From Candidatus Binatia bacterium (GTDB lineage: Bacteria; Desulfobacterota; Binatia; Bin18), in assembly GCA_022826945.1 (NCBI GenBank), contig JAJDTY010000050.1:1-64000 (forward strand): a stretch of DNA of 64,000 nucleotides. The letters run 5' to 3'. Position 1 is the first letter of the stretch. Each line of letters begins with the position of its first letter. The position numbers were made by a program, and so were the translations under genes. Under the pieces are notes generated by a model that worked only from the letters and a program-made list of their open reading frames with translations, did not search any database and was not told where the DNA came from. Of this stretch, positions 34,782-44,300 are shown one piece after another.

Positions 34782-35177
34782 TTACCACCTCCCACGGAAA
34801 TGGATGCCACACTGCTCCTCGGTTCTACTCCAATTTATGCCCTCAAAACCCGCCTCCTCACAAAGCTCTCGCGTGTCGCGTTGTGTGGTGTCGCCGAACC
34901 ATAGCTTGCGCCTACAACGGCCCTCACCGACCCCCTCTCCCCCGCCGCTTGGATTGGTACAAAAAAAGAAATGCCAATTCCCGGGTTGGGTATTGACACA
35001 CCGCCTGCACATTTCGAACATTTCCCATTCGTCCGCGTCTGCCCGCACTGCCTGGGGAAGGAGGACCCCCGCAAGGAACAGGCAGCCCAGGCTGAGCACG
35101 ATCCCCGTCAGACGCCGGAGGTTCTGCCACCCTCGAGGATACAGCAGAGATTCAGGCTGAAACTTTAATCCAGCCAT
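34782..35177 (-). CDS. Secreted six-cysteine protein B
   Basis: A 131-residue paralogue of protein A. The leader MAGLKFQPESLLYPRGWQNL, then LTGIVLSLGCLFLAGVLLPQ and AVRADA, is almost the same; the mature domain keeps six cysteines in the same order (FEMCRRCVNTQPGNW, FFCTN, GRCRR, RELCEEAG, EEQCGI) but differs at most other positions and lacks A's charged linker. Disulfide-rich, exported, no known family. The flanking DNA before the ATG is also shared with A. Possibly periplasmic or secreted; could be an inhibitor, toxin or binding protein, with no evidence to choose. Confidence 0.62.
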   Translation of the reverse strand: MAGLKFQPESLLYPRGWQNLRRLTGIVLSLGCLFLAGVLLPQAVRADADEWEMFEMCRRCVNTQPGNWHFFFCTNPSGGGEGVGEGRCRRKLWFGDTTQRDTRELCEEAGFEGINWSRTEEQCGIHFRGRW

Positions 35178-35215
35178 GGGTTCATCCTTTCCTCATGTCT
35201 TCAGCACTCATCTAT

Positions 35216-35236
35216 TAGTGGTTCTCAGTTTGAATC
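35216..35236. repeat. Copy 2 of the short repeat
   Basis: TAGTGGTTCTCAGTTTGAATC shares TCTCAGTTTGAATC with copy 1 at 33905-33923 and lies just upstream of Cys-rich gene B, on the far side of the duplicated segment. Confidence 0.5.
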
Positions 35237-35280
35237 CTTCGTATTTCGCCCTCGCATGGGGGACTGTGACGCCGCCAGCC

Positions 35281-35586
35281 TCAGTGTCTTGGCCTCACTG
35301 AGAAGAGAGCCATACACACTTCTGCCGCTCCTGTCCCTATCAAAATTGATAGAAAAAGCGGGTAGTGTCTCACTATGAAAACTCCTAATCCGTCAAAACA
35401 TGGCCGTCCAGTCTGGAGACCTGCCGTAAGCATGCGACTAGAGGGAAGGCGTGTACCAGGGGAAAGGCGGCCAGTGAGGCTCCCATCTCGGAGGCCGTCA
35501 TAGAGTTGCTTGTAGAGCGGGCGGGGGGACGCTGGATCAAGCGCTACTAGAAGATCAGGAGCGGCTGCGATGGGGTAGGACGACAT
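35281..35586 (-). pseudogene. Truncated GntR/MocR-type regulator
   Basis: The first ~53 codons from ATG 35586 give ALDPASPRPLYKQLYDGLRD and TGRLSPGTRLPSSRML, the winged-helix start of GntR-family (MocR/PdxR-type) regulators. Homology then stops near 35420, and the frame runs on into unrelated sequence to 35281, crossing copy 3 of the short repeat. The DNA-binding domain is incomplete and the aminotransferase-like half is absent, so it is a relic, broken at or near the repeat. Confidence 0.65.
35363..35382. repeat. Copy 3 of the short repeat, at the break of the GntR gene
   Basis: TAGTGTCTCACTATGAAAAC shares TAGTGTCTCA with copy 1. It lies about 40 bases beyond the point where GntR homology ends, consistent with a mobile-element end or recombination joint. 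Confidence 0.4.
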
Positions 35587-35738
35587 ATTTTTCCTTTCAA
35601 AATTGGACCTGTTATTTTTTATATTTTGGCTCTCTTTACAGAGCCATAAAAATATCTAGGGTAGGATCTGCCATCAAACCGTCAGGCATCGACATGCTGA
35701 GCCCCGGTCCGTCTGATGAGGGGAAAGGAACCGCTGGA

Positions 35739-37082
35739 ATGAGGAGTTTTTGGGGATTTGTTGTCCTGTGTTGTTGGGTCAGTGCGGGATGGGCGGCAAA
35801 TGAGAAGGCGCCGGGCACGACGAAAGAAACGGTCCTCCGTTGGGTCGAAACCTTTCGGAGCCCCAAGCCCGAATTCCAGGCAGGCGAAACGTTGAAGCTC
35901 GACGACCTGGAGAAGGCGCGACCATTTCTTCCGCCCGGCTACTTTGCGGAATACCATTTTCCAGATGTCGAGTTTGTCATAACCCAAACGGGCAATTATC
36001 CGCCCCACCCGGCCTATCGCGAGGCCACGGAAAAATTCGCCGGCCAGACCCGACTGGCAGCAGACGGTGCTCTTGAAAACTACATAGCCGGCCAACCGTT
36101 CCCCAATGCGAGCCTGGATACGCAGGACCCGGAGTCTGGGATAAAGGCCGCGTGGAATTTTAATTTTCGCTGGCAGCACTACGGCCAGCGTGTAGATAGA
36201 TATGCCTACCTATTAGTCCAGGAAGGTGGAACGCATGGCCCAATCGCAGACCTGCCAGAGGAGGTGATTCGAGGAACGGGTGGACAGATCAAGCGTGTCC
36301 TGTGGCAGCGATACCAGCGCGTGTACTTCACCCATCTGGCCATACTCCCGACGAACAACTACACCCTTCCTGCGCCCGAGGCCGAGCAATTCGAGTTTAA
36401 AGATTACTCTGAATTTTTAGCCCCCTACGAGCAGCGCGGACAACGCACCGTCATCCAGCGACCGGCTGACCCACACTTGGCCGATCAGGCGTGGTCGTAC
36501 TCACCGGCGCTCCGCCGAGTCCGTCGCTTTTCCGCCGAAGAACGAGCCGATTCGTTCGCCGGCACGGACACAACCCTGGACGACTTTTATGGATTCTCGG
36601 GCCACCCGTTAGACTACAACTGGACCTTCCACGGCTGGAAAGAGGTCCTCCACGTCATGAACTCGCGCTATCCGTATCCGCATTACTATGGCCCTAATAG
36701 CTGGCTGCCCTATGACCGCTGGGAGTTGAGAAAGTGTGCGGTTGTCGAGATGGTACCCAAGGATCCGAGGCACCCTTATAGCAGCAAATTGCTGTTTTGG
36801 GACGCGCAGACCTACCGAACTGCGATTGCCCTTGCGTTTGATCGAGACGGCAAGCTGTGGAAGATCTGGCAGCCTCAGAACTCCTGGTCGGAGGACACGG
36901 TGGAACAGCCGAATCCCGATCAGGGGCTCTTTATCGCCCGGTACGAGGGCGTGCCCACCATCGACGTGCAAAACAGACAAGCCACGCTCTACATCACCTT
37001 TGAGATGGACTATCCCGTGGTGTCTCCCGCCGACATCGAGGGCCTGTTCGATCTCAATAAGCTCACGGAAGGACGGCGCTAA
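35739..37082 (+). CDS. DUF1329 protein (second copy)
   Basis: A 447-residue DUF1329 protein starting at ATG 35739, with GGGGAAAGGA upstream and a signal peptide MRSFWGFVVLCCWVSAGWAA. Family landmarks shared with 14710-15957 are QDPESGIKAAWNFNFRWQHY, DDFYGFSGHPLDYNWTFHGW, YDRWELRKCAVVEMVP and a C-terminal LFDLNKL. It differs in having a long insert after the N-terminal leader (PGYFAEYHFPDVEFVITQTG). No DUF1302 barrel accompanies this copy; an alcohol dehydrogenase follows. Periplasmic or outer-membrane, probably handling hydrophobic ligands. Confidence 0.86.
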   Translation: MRSFWGFVVLCCWVSAGWAANEKAPGTTKETVLRWVETFRSPKPEFQAGETLKLDDLEKARPFLPPGYFAEYHFPDVEFVITQTGNYPPHPAYREATEKFAGQTRLAADGALENYIAGQPFPNASLDTQDPESGIKAAWNFNFRWQHYGQRVDRYAYLLVQEGGTHGPIADLPEEVIRGTGGQIKRVLWQRYQRVYFTHLAILPTNNYTLPAPEAEQFEFKDYSEFLAPYEQRGQRTVIQRPADPHLADQAWSYSPALRRVRRFSAEERADSFAGTDTTLDDFYGFSGHPLDYNWTFHGWKEVLHVMNSRYPYPHYYGPNSWLPYDRWELRKCAVVEMVPKDPRHPYSSKLLFWDAQTYRTAIALAFDRDGKLWKIWQPQNSWSEDTVEQPNPDQGLFIARYEGVPTIDVQNRQATLYITFEMDYPVVSPADIEGLFDLNKLTEGRR

Positions 37083-37190
37083 AATGAGAAAAAAGGGTTG
37101 CTCGTTTGCCCCGCTAGAGTCATTGTTGACAAGAGCCTTCGAGAACTCCACCCGCCGTCCGGCGTGGGTGCCCGAGGAGAGGAGGACCGG

Positions 37191-38207
37191 ATGAAAGCTG
37201 CCGTCATAGAAGCGATCGGGCAACCGCTTGTGGTAAAAGAGGTCCCCATCCCAGAACCGGGACCGGGAGAAATTCTCGTCAAAATCCAAGCCAGCGGTGT
37301 CTGTAACGGCGATATCGACGCCCATGCTGGTGATTTCCCCACTCCAGCCCTGCCGCAGTTGCCGCGCATTCCGGGCCATCGAGGCGCGGGCACAGTCGAA
37401 GCGGTTGGCGCAGATGTCACGCGCGTTGCGGTCGGCGACCGGGTTGGGGTGCCGCTTGTTCACCGCTCGTGCGGGCACTGTGAATACTGTTTTAACGGCC
37501 AGCATATGCTGTGCAGCGCTGTCGTTCTGACCGGGTTTCAGGTTGATGGTGGCTACGCCCAATACGTCAAAGCTGACGCCGCCTACGTTGGCCTTATCCC
37601 CGACGGATTGAAGATAGAACAGGCCGCTCACCTGACCTGCACCGGGGTGACCGCCTGGGGGGCGCTCAAGGCGGCCGAGCTTGAGACTGGCCAATGGTGT
37701 GCCGTGTTTGGCTTGGGCGCAGTCGGACAATATACAGTCCAGTACGCCAAGGCGTTCGGCCTACGGGTGGTTGCCGTCAGTGCGCATGAAGAGGCCCTCG
37801 ATATTGCCAGCGGCAACGGTGCGGAGGTGATGGTCAACAGCAGTGCCGACGACCCGGCAAAATACATCCGTAAGCAAATCGGCGGAGTCCATGCGGCGAT
37901 CTGTAATAGCACCAAGGTAGAGCCGTTTGTCCAATGTTTTCACGCTCTGCGACGGAAAGGCACGCTCGTGGCCATAGGCTTACCAGTGGCCGATCTCCCC
38001 ATCCCAATTTTTTCCCTAATTATGAAGGAGATCACTGTGCGGGGGTCGTTTGTGGGCTCACGGAACGATCTGGAGGCGGCGTATCATGCCGCCACGCGCC
38101 TGGGCATTCACCTCGACACGGAAGAAGCGCCTTTGGACGCGGTCAACGAGGTCTTTCGGCGCATTCGAGAAGGGACAACCAGCAGCCGTATCCTGCTCCG
38201 ACCCTAG
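37191..38207 (+). CDS. Zinc-dependent alcohol dehydrogenase (MDR family)
   Basis: A 338-residue medium-chain dehydrogenase starting at ATG 37191 after GGAGGA. Catalytic zinc ligands appear as Cys in ASGVCNGDIDAHAGDF, His in IPGHRGAGTVEAVG and Cys in HLTCTGVTAWGAL; the structural zinc loop is SCGHCEYCFNGQHMLC. The Rossmann motif is FGLGAVGQYTVQYAKA. The normally conserved GHE glutamate is Arg (GHR) and the usual His-Thr after the catalytic Cys is Asn-Gly, so substrate or mechanism may be altered. Follows the second DUF1329 gene by 108 bases. Confidence 0.87.
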   Translation: MKAAVIEAIGQPLVVKEVPIPEPGPGEILVKIQASGVCNGDIDAHAGDFPTPALPQLPRIPGHRGAGTVEAVGADVTRVAVGDRVGVPLVHRSCGHCEYCFNGQHMLCSAVVLTGFQVDGGYAQYVKADAAYVGLIPDGLKIEQAAHLTCTGVTAWGALKAAELETGQWCAVFGLGAVGQYTVQYAKAFGLRVVAVSAHEEALDIASGNGAEVMVNSSADDPAKYIRKQIGGVHAAICNSTKVEPFVQCFHALRRKGTLVAIGLPVADLPIPIFSLIMKEITVRGSFVGSRNDLEAAYHAATRLGIHLDTEEAPLDAVNEVFRRIREGTTSSRILLRP

Positions 38208-38266
38208 ACCACGAGCGCGCAAGTTTGCCGTGCTAGGATCATTGTTGTGGTTATGAAATTCTCTCC

Positions 38267-38725
38267 ATGACAGCAAAACAAATTCGCTTCCAGGACCTGC
38301 CCACCCTCGTCGGCCAGGAAGTCGGCGTGTCGGACTGGTATCTCGTCACTCAGCAGGCCGTCGATGCCTATGCCGCGGCAACCGATGACCACCAGTGGTT
38401 TTGCGAAGACGTGGAACGAACGAAAAAAGAATCGCCCTTCGGTGGGACGGTGGCCCCAGGCTATTTTATTCTGGCCCTGGCTCCAGGGTTGCTGAAAAAA
38501 ATCTGGTATCTCCAAGGAGCCCGGCTCGGCATGAACTACGGCATCAATCGCCTGCGTTTTCCCGCGCCGCTGCTCATTGGCAAACGGGTACGACTGCGGG
38601 CCAACATTCGGCGCGTCACTCCCGTTCGAGACGGACAGGAGGTAACTTTGGAGCTGTCATTTGAGGTCGAAAACGGCCAGAAACCTGTATGTGTCGCCGA
38701 GGTAACATATCGCTACCTGGGCTGA
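38267..38725 (+). CDS. MaoC-like (hot-dog fold) protein with altered catalytic motif
   Basis: A 152-residue hot-dog protein of the MaoC/NodN type: VDAYAAATDDHQWFCEDVER, then SPFGGTVAPGYFILALAPGL and YGINRLRFPAPLLIGKRVRL. In the NodN-like branch the catalytic pair is Asp and His five residues later (DHQWIH); here that His is Cys (DHQWFC). Enoyl-CoA hydratase activity is therefore doubtful. Lies 59 bases after the alcohol dehydrogenase. Confidence 0.8.
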   Translation: MTAKQIRFQDLPTLVGQEVGVSDWYLVTQQAVDAYAAATDDHQWFCEDVERTKKESPFGGTVAPGYFILALAPGLLKKIWYLQGARLGMNYGINRLRFPAPLLIGKRVRLRANIRRVTPVRDGQEVTLELSFEVENGQKPVCVAEVTYRYLG

Positions 38726-38908
38726 ATCCCCCTGTCACTACGGTTCCAAGCCTCACCCCCACGCCACTTTGGGGGAGCAATGCACGATTGCATTATTCGA
38801 CAAATGGCAGGATCACCGTGCGCTACCGCACTGACAGCTTGACTATACACAGTGCCGGAGCCGCGCGTTGTCGCAGGCTTCTCGGTCAGAATCGCAGAAT
38901 TGGGGATA

Positions 38909-39337
38909 CTAAGGAGTGGAAGTACACCGTTTCTTCAGCTCGCGCATGAAGCGCTGTCTGGAGCGTGTATCCTGCAGAATCTGTCGAACCTTGTCGAGAT
39001 CGAACTGAGACACGCCATCGTAGACCGCTCCCCAACACAGCAGCTCTACGAGGACAGGAATCAGGGCGACGCCCTTCTCAGTCAGCGTGTAGACGATCTG
39101 TCGCCCGTTCTCAAGATCCGGCTGCTTGGAGACAATACCGTTGTCCTCAAGGCGCTTGAGTCGATCCGTCAAGATGTTCGTTGCTATCCCTTCGTCCGAG
39201 GCGAAGAACTCCTTGAAATAGCGCTTCCTGCCGAAGACCATGTCACGCACGATCAGCAGACTCCACTTGTCTCCCAGCAAATCCAGGGAGCAACTAATCG
39301 GGCAGTCGGACCGGCGCGTCTCCACATTGGACACCAT
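38909..39337 (-). CDS. HxlR-family transcriptional regulator
   Basis: A 142-residue winged-helix protein. SDCPISCSLDLLGDKWSLLI at the N terminus (with cysteines as in redox-sensing HxlR proteins), then FKEFFASDEGIATNILTDRL, KRLEDNGIVSKQPDLENG and VYTLTEKGVALIPVLVELLC. Members often sense electrophiles or aldehydes and control neighbouring detoxification genes. AAAAGGAAGAGG lies before the ATG. The gene diverges from 39550-39978, with a palindromic candidate site between. Confidence 0.87.
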   Translation of the reverse strand: MVSNVETRRSDCPISCSLDLLGDKWSLLIVRDMVFGRKRYFKEFFASDEGIATNILTDRLKRLEDNGIVSKQPDLENGRQIVYTLTEKGVALIPVLVELLCWGAVYDGVSQFDLDKVRQILQDTRSRQRFMRELKKRCTSTP

Positions 39338-39396
39338 AGCCTCTTCCTTTTACCTGAATGACTTGCATTACGGAAGGGATTGACGCCGCCTCAATC

Positions 39397-39413
39397 ACTT
39401 GCTATTTGCAAGT
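39397..39413. promoter_or_regulatory. Candidate HxlR operator (ACTTGC-TATTT-GCAAGT)
   Basis: Perfect six-base inverted arms separated by five A/T-only bases lie in the divergent gap next to the HxlR gene; a matching half-site, ACTTGCA, occurs at 39361-39367. HxlR dimers bind this kind of AT-centred dyad. Placement suits autoregulation and control of the divergent gene. Confidence 0.5.
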
Positions 39414-39549
39414 TGTTGAGGGAAGCACATGAACCTCTCAGTTCGTACCAGGACCCATTTGGGATCAAGAGAAAAGCAATTCAGGAGGAGATGTACTGAA
39501 CCAGGAAAACAGAGGACGCTGCCTTGCTGGGTAAACGAAAGGGAGGAAT

Positions 39550-39978
39550 ATGGCTATAGAAGGACAATTTGCACCAGCGCTCGACGCGGACATTATCGTT
39601 CCCTCACAGTATTTTGATCAGATTCGGTCCGAGATATCTGCCCAGCCTGAGAAGCGACTGATGCTCGCGGTCATGGAAAACGCGATTGCGGCCTTCCAGC
39701 ATTCGATTCCCGGTGCAACCCGCCGCCAACGGCGCCTCCTCAAAGAGACGGAAGAATGGGTGTACTCCGACGATACCAGTTGGCTATGCTCGTTTGAGAA
39801 TATCTGTGCTTTGCTCGGTATTGACGCCGATTATCTCCGCAACGGACTCGCCAAATGGAAAAAGACACAGCTTACGCACGATGAAGCACCGGGAGGACCG
39901 GCAGCACGCTTTCCGTTACGCCGCATGAGTGGTCGGCGCTACGTGTTATCGCCCTATACGTCCTCTCTCTCGGCATAG
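39550..39978 (+). CDS. Conserved hypothetical small protein
   Basis: A 142-residue protein that I cannot name. The middle contains TEEWVYSDDTSWLCSFENIC followed by LLGIDADYLRNGLAKWK, resembling a small group of helical proteins with possible helix-turn-helix in unrelated bacteria. The C-terminal tail is basic (FPLRRMSGRRYVL), consistent with nucleic-acid contact. GGGAGG precedes the ATG. Divergent from HxlR and upstream of the efflux operon, so it may be an HxlR target. Confidence 0.6.
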   Translation: MAIEGQFAPALDADIIVPSQYFDQIRSEISAQPEKRLMLAVMENAIAAFQHSIPGATRRQRRLLKETEEWVYSDDTSWLCSFENICALLGIDADYLRNGLAKWKKTQLTHDEAPGGPAARFPLRRMSGRRYVLSPYTSSLSA

Positions 39979-40165
39979 CCTCTCCAGGCAATCACTTCGG
40001 CCACCAATAGGCCGAATCAAGGCAGTTTGTCTGTCATGGCCAGATCGTAGTGACTCGCTCCGGCGTTTATGTCATGCTGAAATACGGCTGGATAGATTAT
40101 GCGCGTGGACACCTACCATGCACACTTCTTCTCTCGCGCGATATGGTCTCTCTGGGCAATCACTC

Positions 40166-41311
40166 ATGCATACCCGTTACGTTCATCTGCACTCCGCCCG
40201 ACTCATGCTGTCTGGGTATATCCCTGTTCCACTGTTCCTGATAGTCGGTTGCCTTCTTTTCTGGGCCTGTCAAAAAGCCGCGGAGCCGTCGCGTAGTCCT
40301 GTACCACCGCCCATCCCCGTACAAACGCTGACACTCAAGGCTCAGTACCTGCCGCGCACGATTTCGGCGGTTGGTGGGCTTGAGAGCCCGCAGACCACCC
40401 AGGTGACCGCCGACCGGAGCGGTAAGATCGTTTTCCTCGATATTCCGGAAGGTCAGGAGGTTCGTCGAGGCCATGTCCTGGCACGTATCGATGCCGCCGA
40501 GGCGCAGGCGGCGGTTGACGTGGCCCAGGCTCAATATCAGAACGCCCAGGCGACGTTGGAGCGACTGACCAAACTGCCGCCCAGGGCGCGCTCCCAGCAG
40601 GCGCTGGACAACGCGCAGGCGGCGGTCCGAACGACCAAGGGCGAGTTAGACGAAGCGACAACGATCTTACGTAAAATGACTATCCGTGCGCCCTTCACCG
40701 GTCGCTTAGGTCTACGCCAGGTCAGTCTGGGCACCTATCTGGAGCCCGGCGATACCGTGGTCCGGATCACCCAGATTCACCCCCTGCACCTGGTCTTCAG
40801 CTTACCGCAGCACTATGTACCGGACCTCGCAACTGGTCAGCATATTCGCGGGGTAGCGGGTCAGTGTACGAGCCGGTTTACGGCAACTGTCAGCGTGATA
40901 GACCCCTTTCTCAATCCGGACACCCGTTCGGTCACGGTGCAGGCCGTTGTCCCGAACGAAGAGAGAACGCTTTTGCCCGGCATGGCCGCCGCCTTACGCC
41001 TCGAAGTTGCCAGTCTCTCAGACGTGGTTTCCATTCCCTTGGAGGCCATTATTCGGCAGGGAACGAAACGGCTCGTGTATACGCTTCAAGATGATAACCT
41101 GGTTGCGAGTCAGCACGTCCAACTCGGACAATTTGCCCTGCAGCAGGTTGAGATTCTCAGTGGGCTCAAGCCCGGAGACACCATCATTGTTGCCGGCCAT
41201 CAAAAATTGCGGCCCGGAGACCGGGTACAGCCAAGCCCGTACGAGCCGGTTGAGAATACCAACCTTGAGCTCGGGACGAGCAGTACGCTACTGACGACGT
41301 GTGATTTTTAA
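40166..41311 (+). CDS. RND efflux periplasmic adaptor (membrane fusion protein)
   Basis: About 381 residues with start uncertain: ATG 40118, 40166 and 40205 are all in frame and none has a strong ribosome-binding site. A hydrophobic segment ending in CLLFWACQK gives a probable lipobox cysteine. Lipoyl-like halves are VTADRSGKIVFLDIPEGQEV and MTIRAPFTGRLGLRQVSLG, flanking a coiled-coil hairpin (about 105-165, QAQYQNAQATLERLTKLPPR). The beta-barrel part includes VSVIDPFLNPDTRSVTVQAV. It joins the inner-membrane pump to the outer-membrane channel. The pump gene starts three bases after its stop. Confidence 0.87.
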   Translation: MHTRYVHLHSARLMLSGYIPVPLFLIVGCLLFWACQKAAEPSRSPVPPPIPVQTLTLKAQYLPRTISAVGGLESPQTTQVTADRSGKIVFLDIPEGQEVRRGHVLARIDAAEAQAAVDVAQAQYQNAQATLERLTKLPPRARSQQALDNAQAAVRTTKGELDEATTILRKMTIRAPFTGRLGLRQVSLGTYLEPGDTVVRITQIHPLHLVFSLPQHYVPDLATGQHIRGVAGQCTSRFTATVSVIDPFLNPDTRSVTVQAVVPNEERTLLPGMAAALRLEVASLSDVVSIPLEAIIRQGTKRLVYTLQDDNLVASQHVQLGQFALQQVEILSGLKPGDTIIVAGHQKLRPGDRVQPSPYEPVENTNLELGTSSTLLTTCDF

Positions 41312-41314
41312 TCC

Positions 41315-44300
41315 ATGATTCTCTCCGACCTGTGCATTACCCGTCCGGTTCTGGCGACGGTACTGAGTCTGCTCATTGTCCTGGCCGGGATTGCCGCCTT
41401 TTTATACATACCGGTTCGAGAATACCCCGATGTCGATAACCCGGTGGTCTCGATTACCACGGTCTATGTTGGGGCCAGCCCGGCGACGGTCGAGAGCACC
41501 ATCACCGAGCCGCTTGAACAGTCCCTCAACGGCGTTGAGGGTATTCGCAATATCACGTCGATTAGCGGTTTTAGTCGCAGCTCGATTACGGTCGAGTTTA
41601 TTGCCGGCCGCGATATTGATCTGGCAGTGACCGATGTCAGCAACGCGATCCAGCGTGCGTTTGACGATATTCCAGAGGAAGCCGAGCGGCCGATTGTCGC
41701 CAAGTCCGGAGCCAATACCTTCCCCATTATGTGGATTGGTTTGCAGAGCGAGGCGTACTCGACAGAAGACCTGACCGATATTGTGGACCGTATTGTCAAG
41801 CCGCCGCTTCAGATTCTGCCGGGTGTGGCCGAGGTGTTCCTCGGTGGGCGAAAATACGCCATGCGCATCTGGCTCGATCCGGCCAAAATGGCGCTGCACG
41901 GCGTGGACCCGGCCGATATTTACCGCACCATTATTGAGAACAATCTCCAGGTTCCGGCCGGTGAGGTCGAGGGCACGACCCGAAAATTTACCGTTCTGGC
42001 CGATGCCCAGATTGATGACCCAAGCGTGTACGAAAACCTCATCATCCGCGAGGAGGGCGAGAGCAGGGTCCGCCTCAAGGATATTGGCTGGGCCGAACTG
42101 GGCTCCGAGAACTATAATGTGCTCACCCGCCTCAACGGCCGCCCAACGGTCGGTGCCGGCATCGTCCGGCAGTCACGCTCAAACCAACTCGAAGTCTCGG
42201 ACGCCGTGCGGCGCAGCCTGCCGGCTATCCGCGCGGCCCTGCCGGATGGGGTCGATCTCCGGGTGGCGGTCGATAGCACGATCTTTGTGCGGGCCTCTCT
42301 CGCAGAGGTATGGTTCACCTTGGGCGTGGTCTTTGGCCTAGTAGTGGTGGTGAATCTGGTCTTTCTCCGCTCTGCGGTAACGACGCTTATCTCATCGATT
42401 GCCATTCCCGTCTCTTTAGTCGGCACCTTTGCCGTCATGCTTGTCCTCGGCTTTTCGGTCAACGTCCTCACCCTGCTCGCCCTGGTCCTGGCCATCGGTC
42501 TCTTGGTCGATGACTCCATCGTGGTGATGGAGAATGTCTACCGTCGGCAAGAGTTGGGTGAAACGCGCCAGGTCAGCGTCCGCCGTGGAGCAAAGGAAGT
42601 CGGCTTTCCGGTCATCGCCACGACCGTTGCGCTGGTTGCCGTCCTCATTCCGCTCTCCCTGTTGACCGGCAACCTAGGCCGTCTCTTTCGCGAATTTGCC
42701 CTGACCATGGCCGCCAGCGTTCTCATCTCGACCTTTGTCGCCCTGACCCTGGTACCCATGCTGTGCTCTCAGTTTCTGACGGTTCGGGCGGTTCACGGAC
42801 GCTTCTACTACATACTCGAGCCCTTCTTCGCCAGCCTGAATCGCGGCTATGAGCGCGCCCTCCGCTGGGCCCTCCACCATCGCCTGTCCATGGGCTTCCT
42901 GCTTGTGGCGACCATCGGCTTCGGTTTGCTCCTGTTGCAAGCCCTGCCCTCCACCCTGGTCCCAGTCGAAGACCGAGGACGGATTATTACGGTGATTAAA
43001 GCGCCCCAGGGATCGACTCTAGCCTACACCGCCCAGACCCTGGATCAGGTGGAAAAACGTATTCAACAAATTCCGGAGGTCGAGGCCTTTTTTGAGGCCA
43101 TTGGGTTGTCTATTGGCGGACCGCCCAATACCAGCGACGGTATCGTCTTTGCCCGCCTGACCGATTGGGAAAAACGCGACGTCGCCCAGCAGGCCCTTGT
43201 GGCTCAACTTTTTCCCGAATTCTTTGCCCTGACCGGGGCCCTGGTCTTTCCGATCAACCCCCCATCCCTCAACCAGCGCAGCATTAACGATTTGGAATTC
43301 ATCATCAAGAACGCCGCGGCGACCCAGGAAGAATTTACCCAGACGGTCAGCACCATGCTGGAGCAGGTGCGCCAGCTTCCCAGCCTGATTAACGTGGACA
43401 GCGACCTGCGGCTCGACAACCCCCAACTGGACATGATCTTTGACCGCGACCGGGCCGCCGACCTCGGAGTACCCGTTTCCACCGTAGCCCAGAGTTTGCA
43501 GCTTCTCCTGTCGCAGGCCAAGATCGACGAATTCATCATGCGCGGTAAGCAGTATGACGTGGTGACCGCGCTGGCGTCGCGCTATCGGAGCCTGCCTGAC
43601 CAAATCGGAGAGATTTACGTCCGCAGCCAAACCGGGATGATGGTGCCGTTGTCCGGCTTGGTGCACGCCGCGCCCAGTATTGCTCCGGCCCGACTCAACC
43701 GCTACGACCTCCAACGCTCGGCCACAATCACGGGCAGCCTGGCCCCTGGGGCAACCCTGGGCGAAATGCTGACCGGTGTGCAGCGCATTGCCGGCGAGGT
43801 TCTGCCCGTCGGCTTTACCACCGCCCTAGGGGGCAGCGCACGCGAGTTTGTGGAATCCTCGGCCGAGATTTATATTGTTTTTCTTATTGCGCTGGTCTTC
43901 ATCTATCTCGTTTTATCGGCCCAGTTTGAAAACTTCTTCCATGCCCTGACCATACTCGGCAGCGTACCTCTGGCTCTCTTCGGAGCCTTATTCGTGTTGT
44001 TTATGACCGGCCACACGCTGAACCTCTACAGTCAGATTGGCATTATCCTGCTTATCGGTCTGGTGACAAAAAATTCGATCCTGCTGGTGGACTCCGCCAA
44101 TCAGTCGCGGGCTCGTGGCACCGAGTTGCTGGCCGCAGTGCTGGCCGCGGGACGCAGTCGCCTCCGCCCAATTTTGATGACCAGCGCGACCTCTATCTTT
44201 GGGGCCTTACCACTCGCCCTGGCTGTCGGGGCGGGGGCGGAAAGCCGTCGCCCGATTGGTGCTGCGGTGGTTGGCGGACTGGCTTTTTCCACCGCCTTCA

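Noticed and set aside
33905..35382. Intact insertion sequence
   Set aside because: Repeats are present, but no transposase frame or clean terminal inverted repeats with target duplication can be seen.
43019..43714. 231-codon minus-strand frame inside the RND pump gene
   Set aside because: Shadow of a well-supported transporter gene in GC-rich DNA; composition is low-complexity and no homology is seen.
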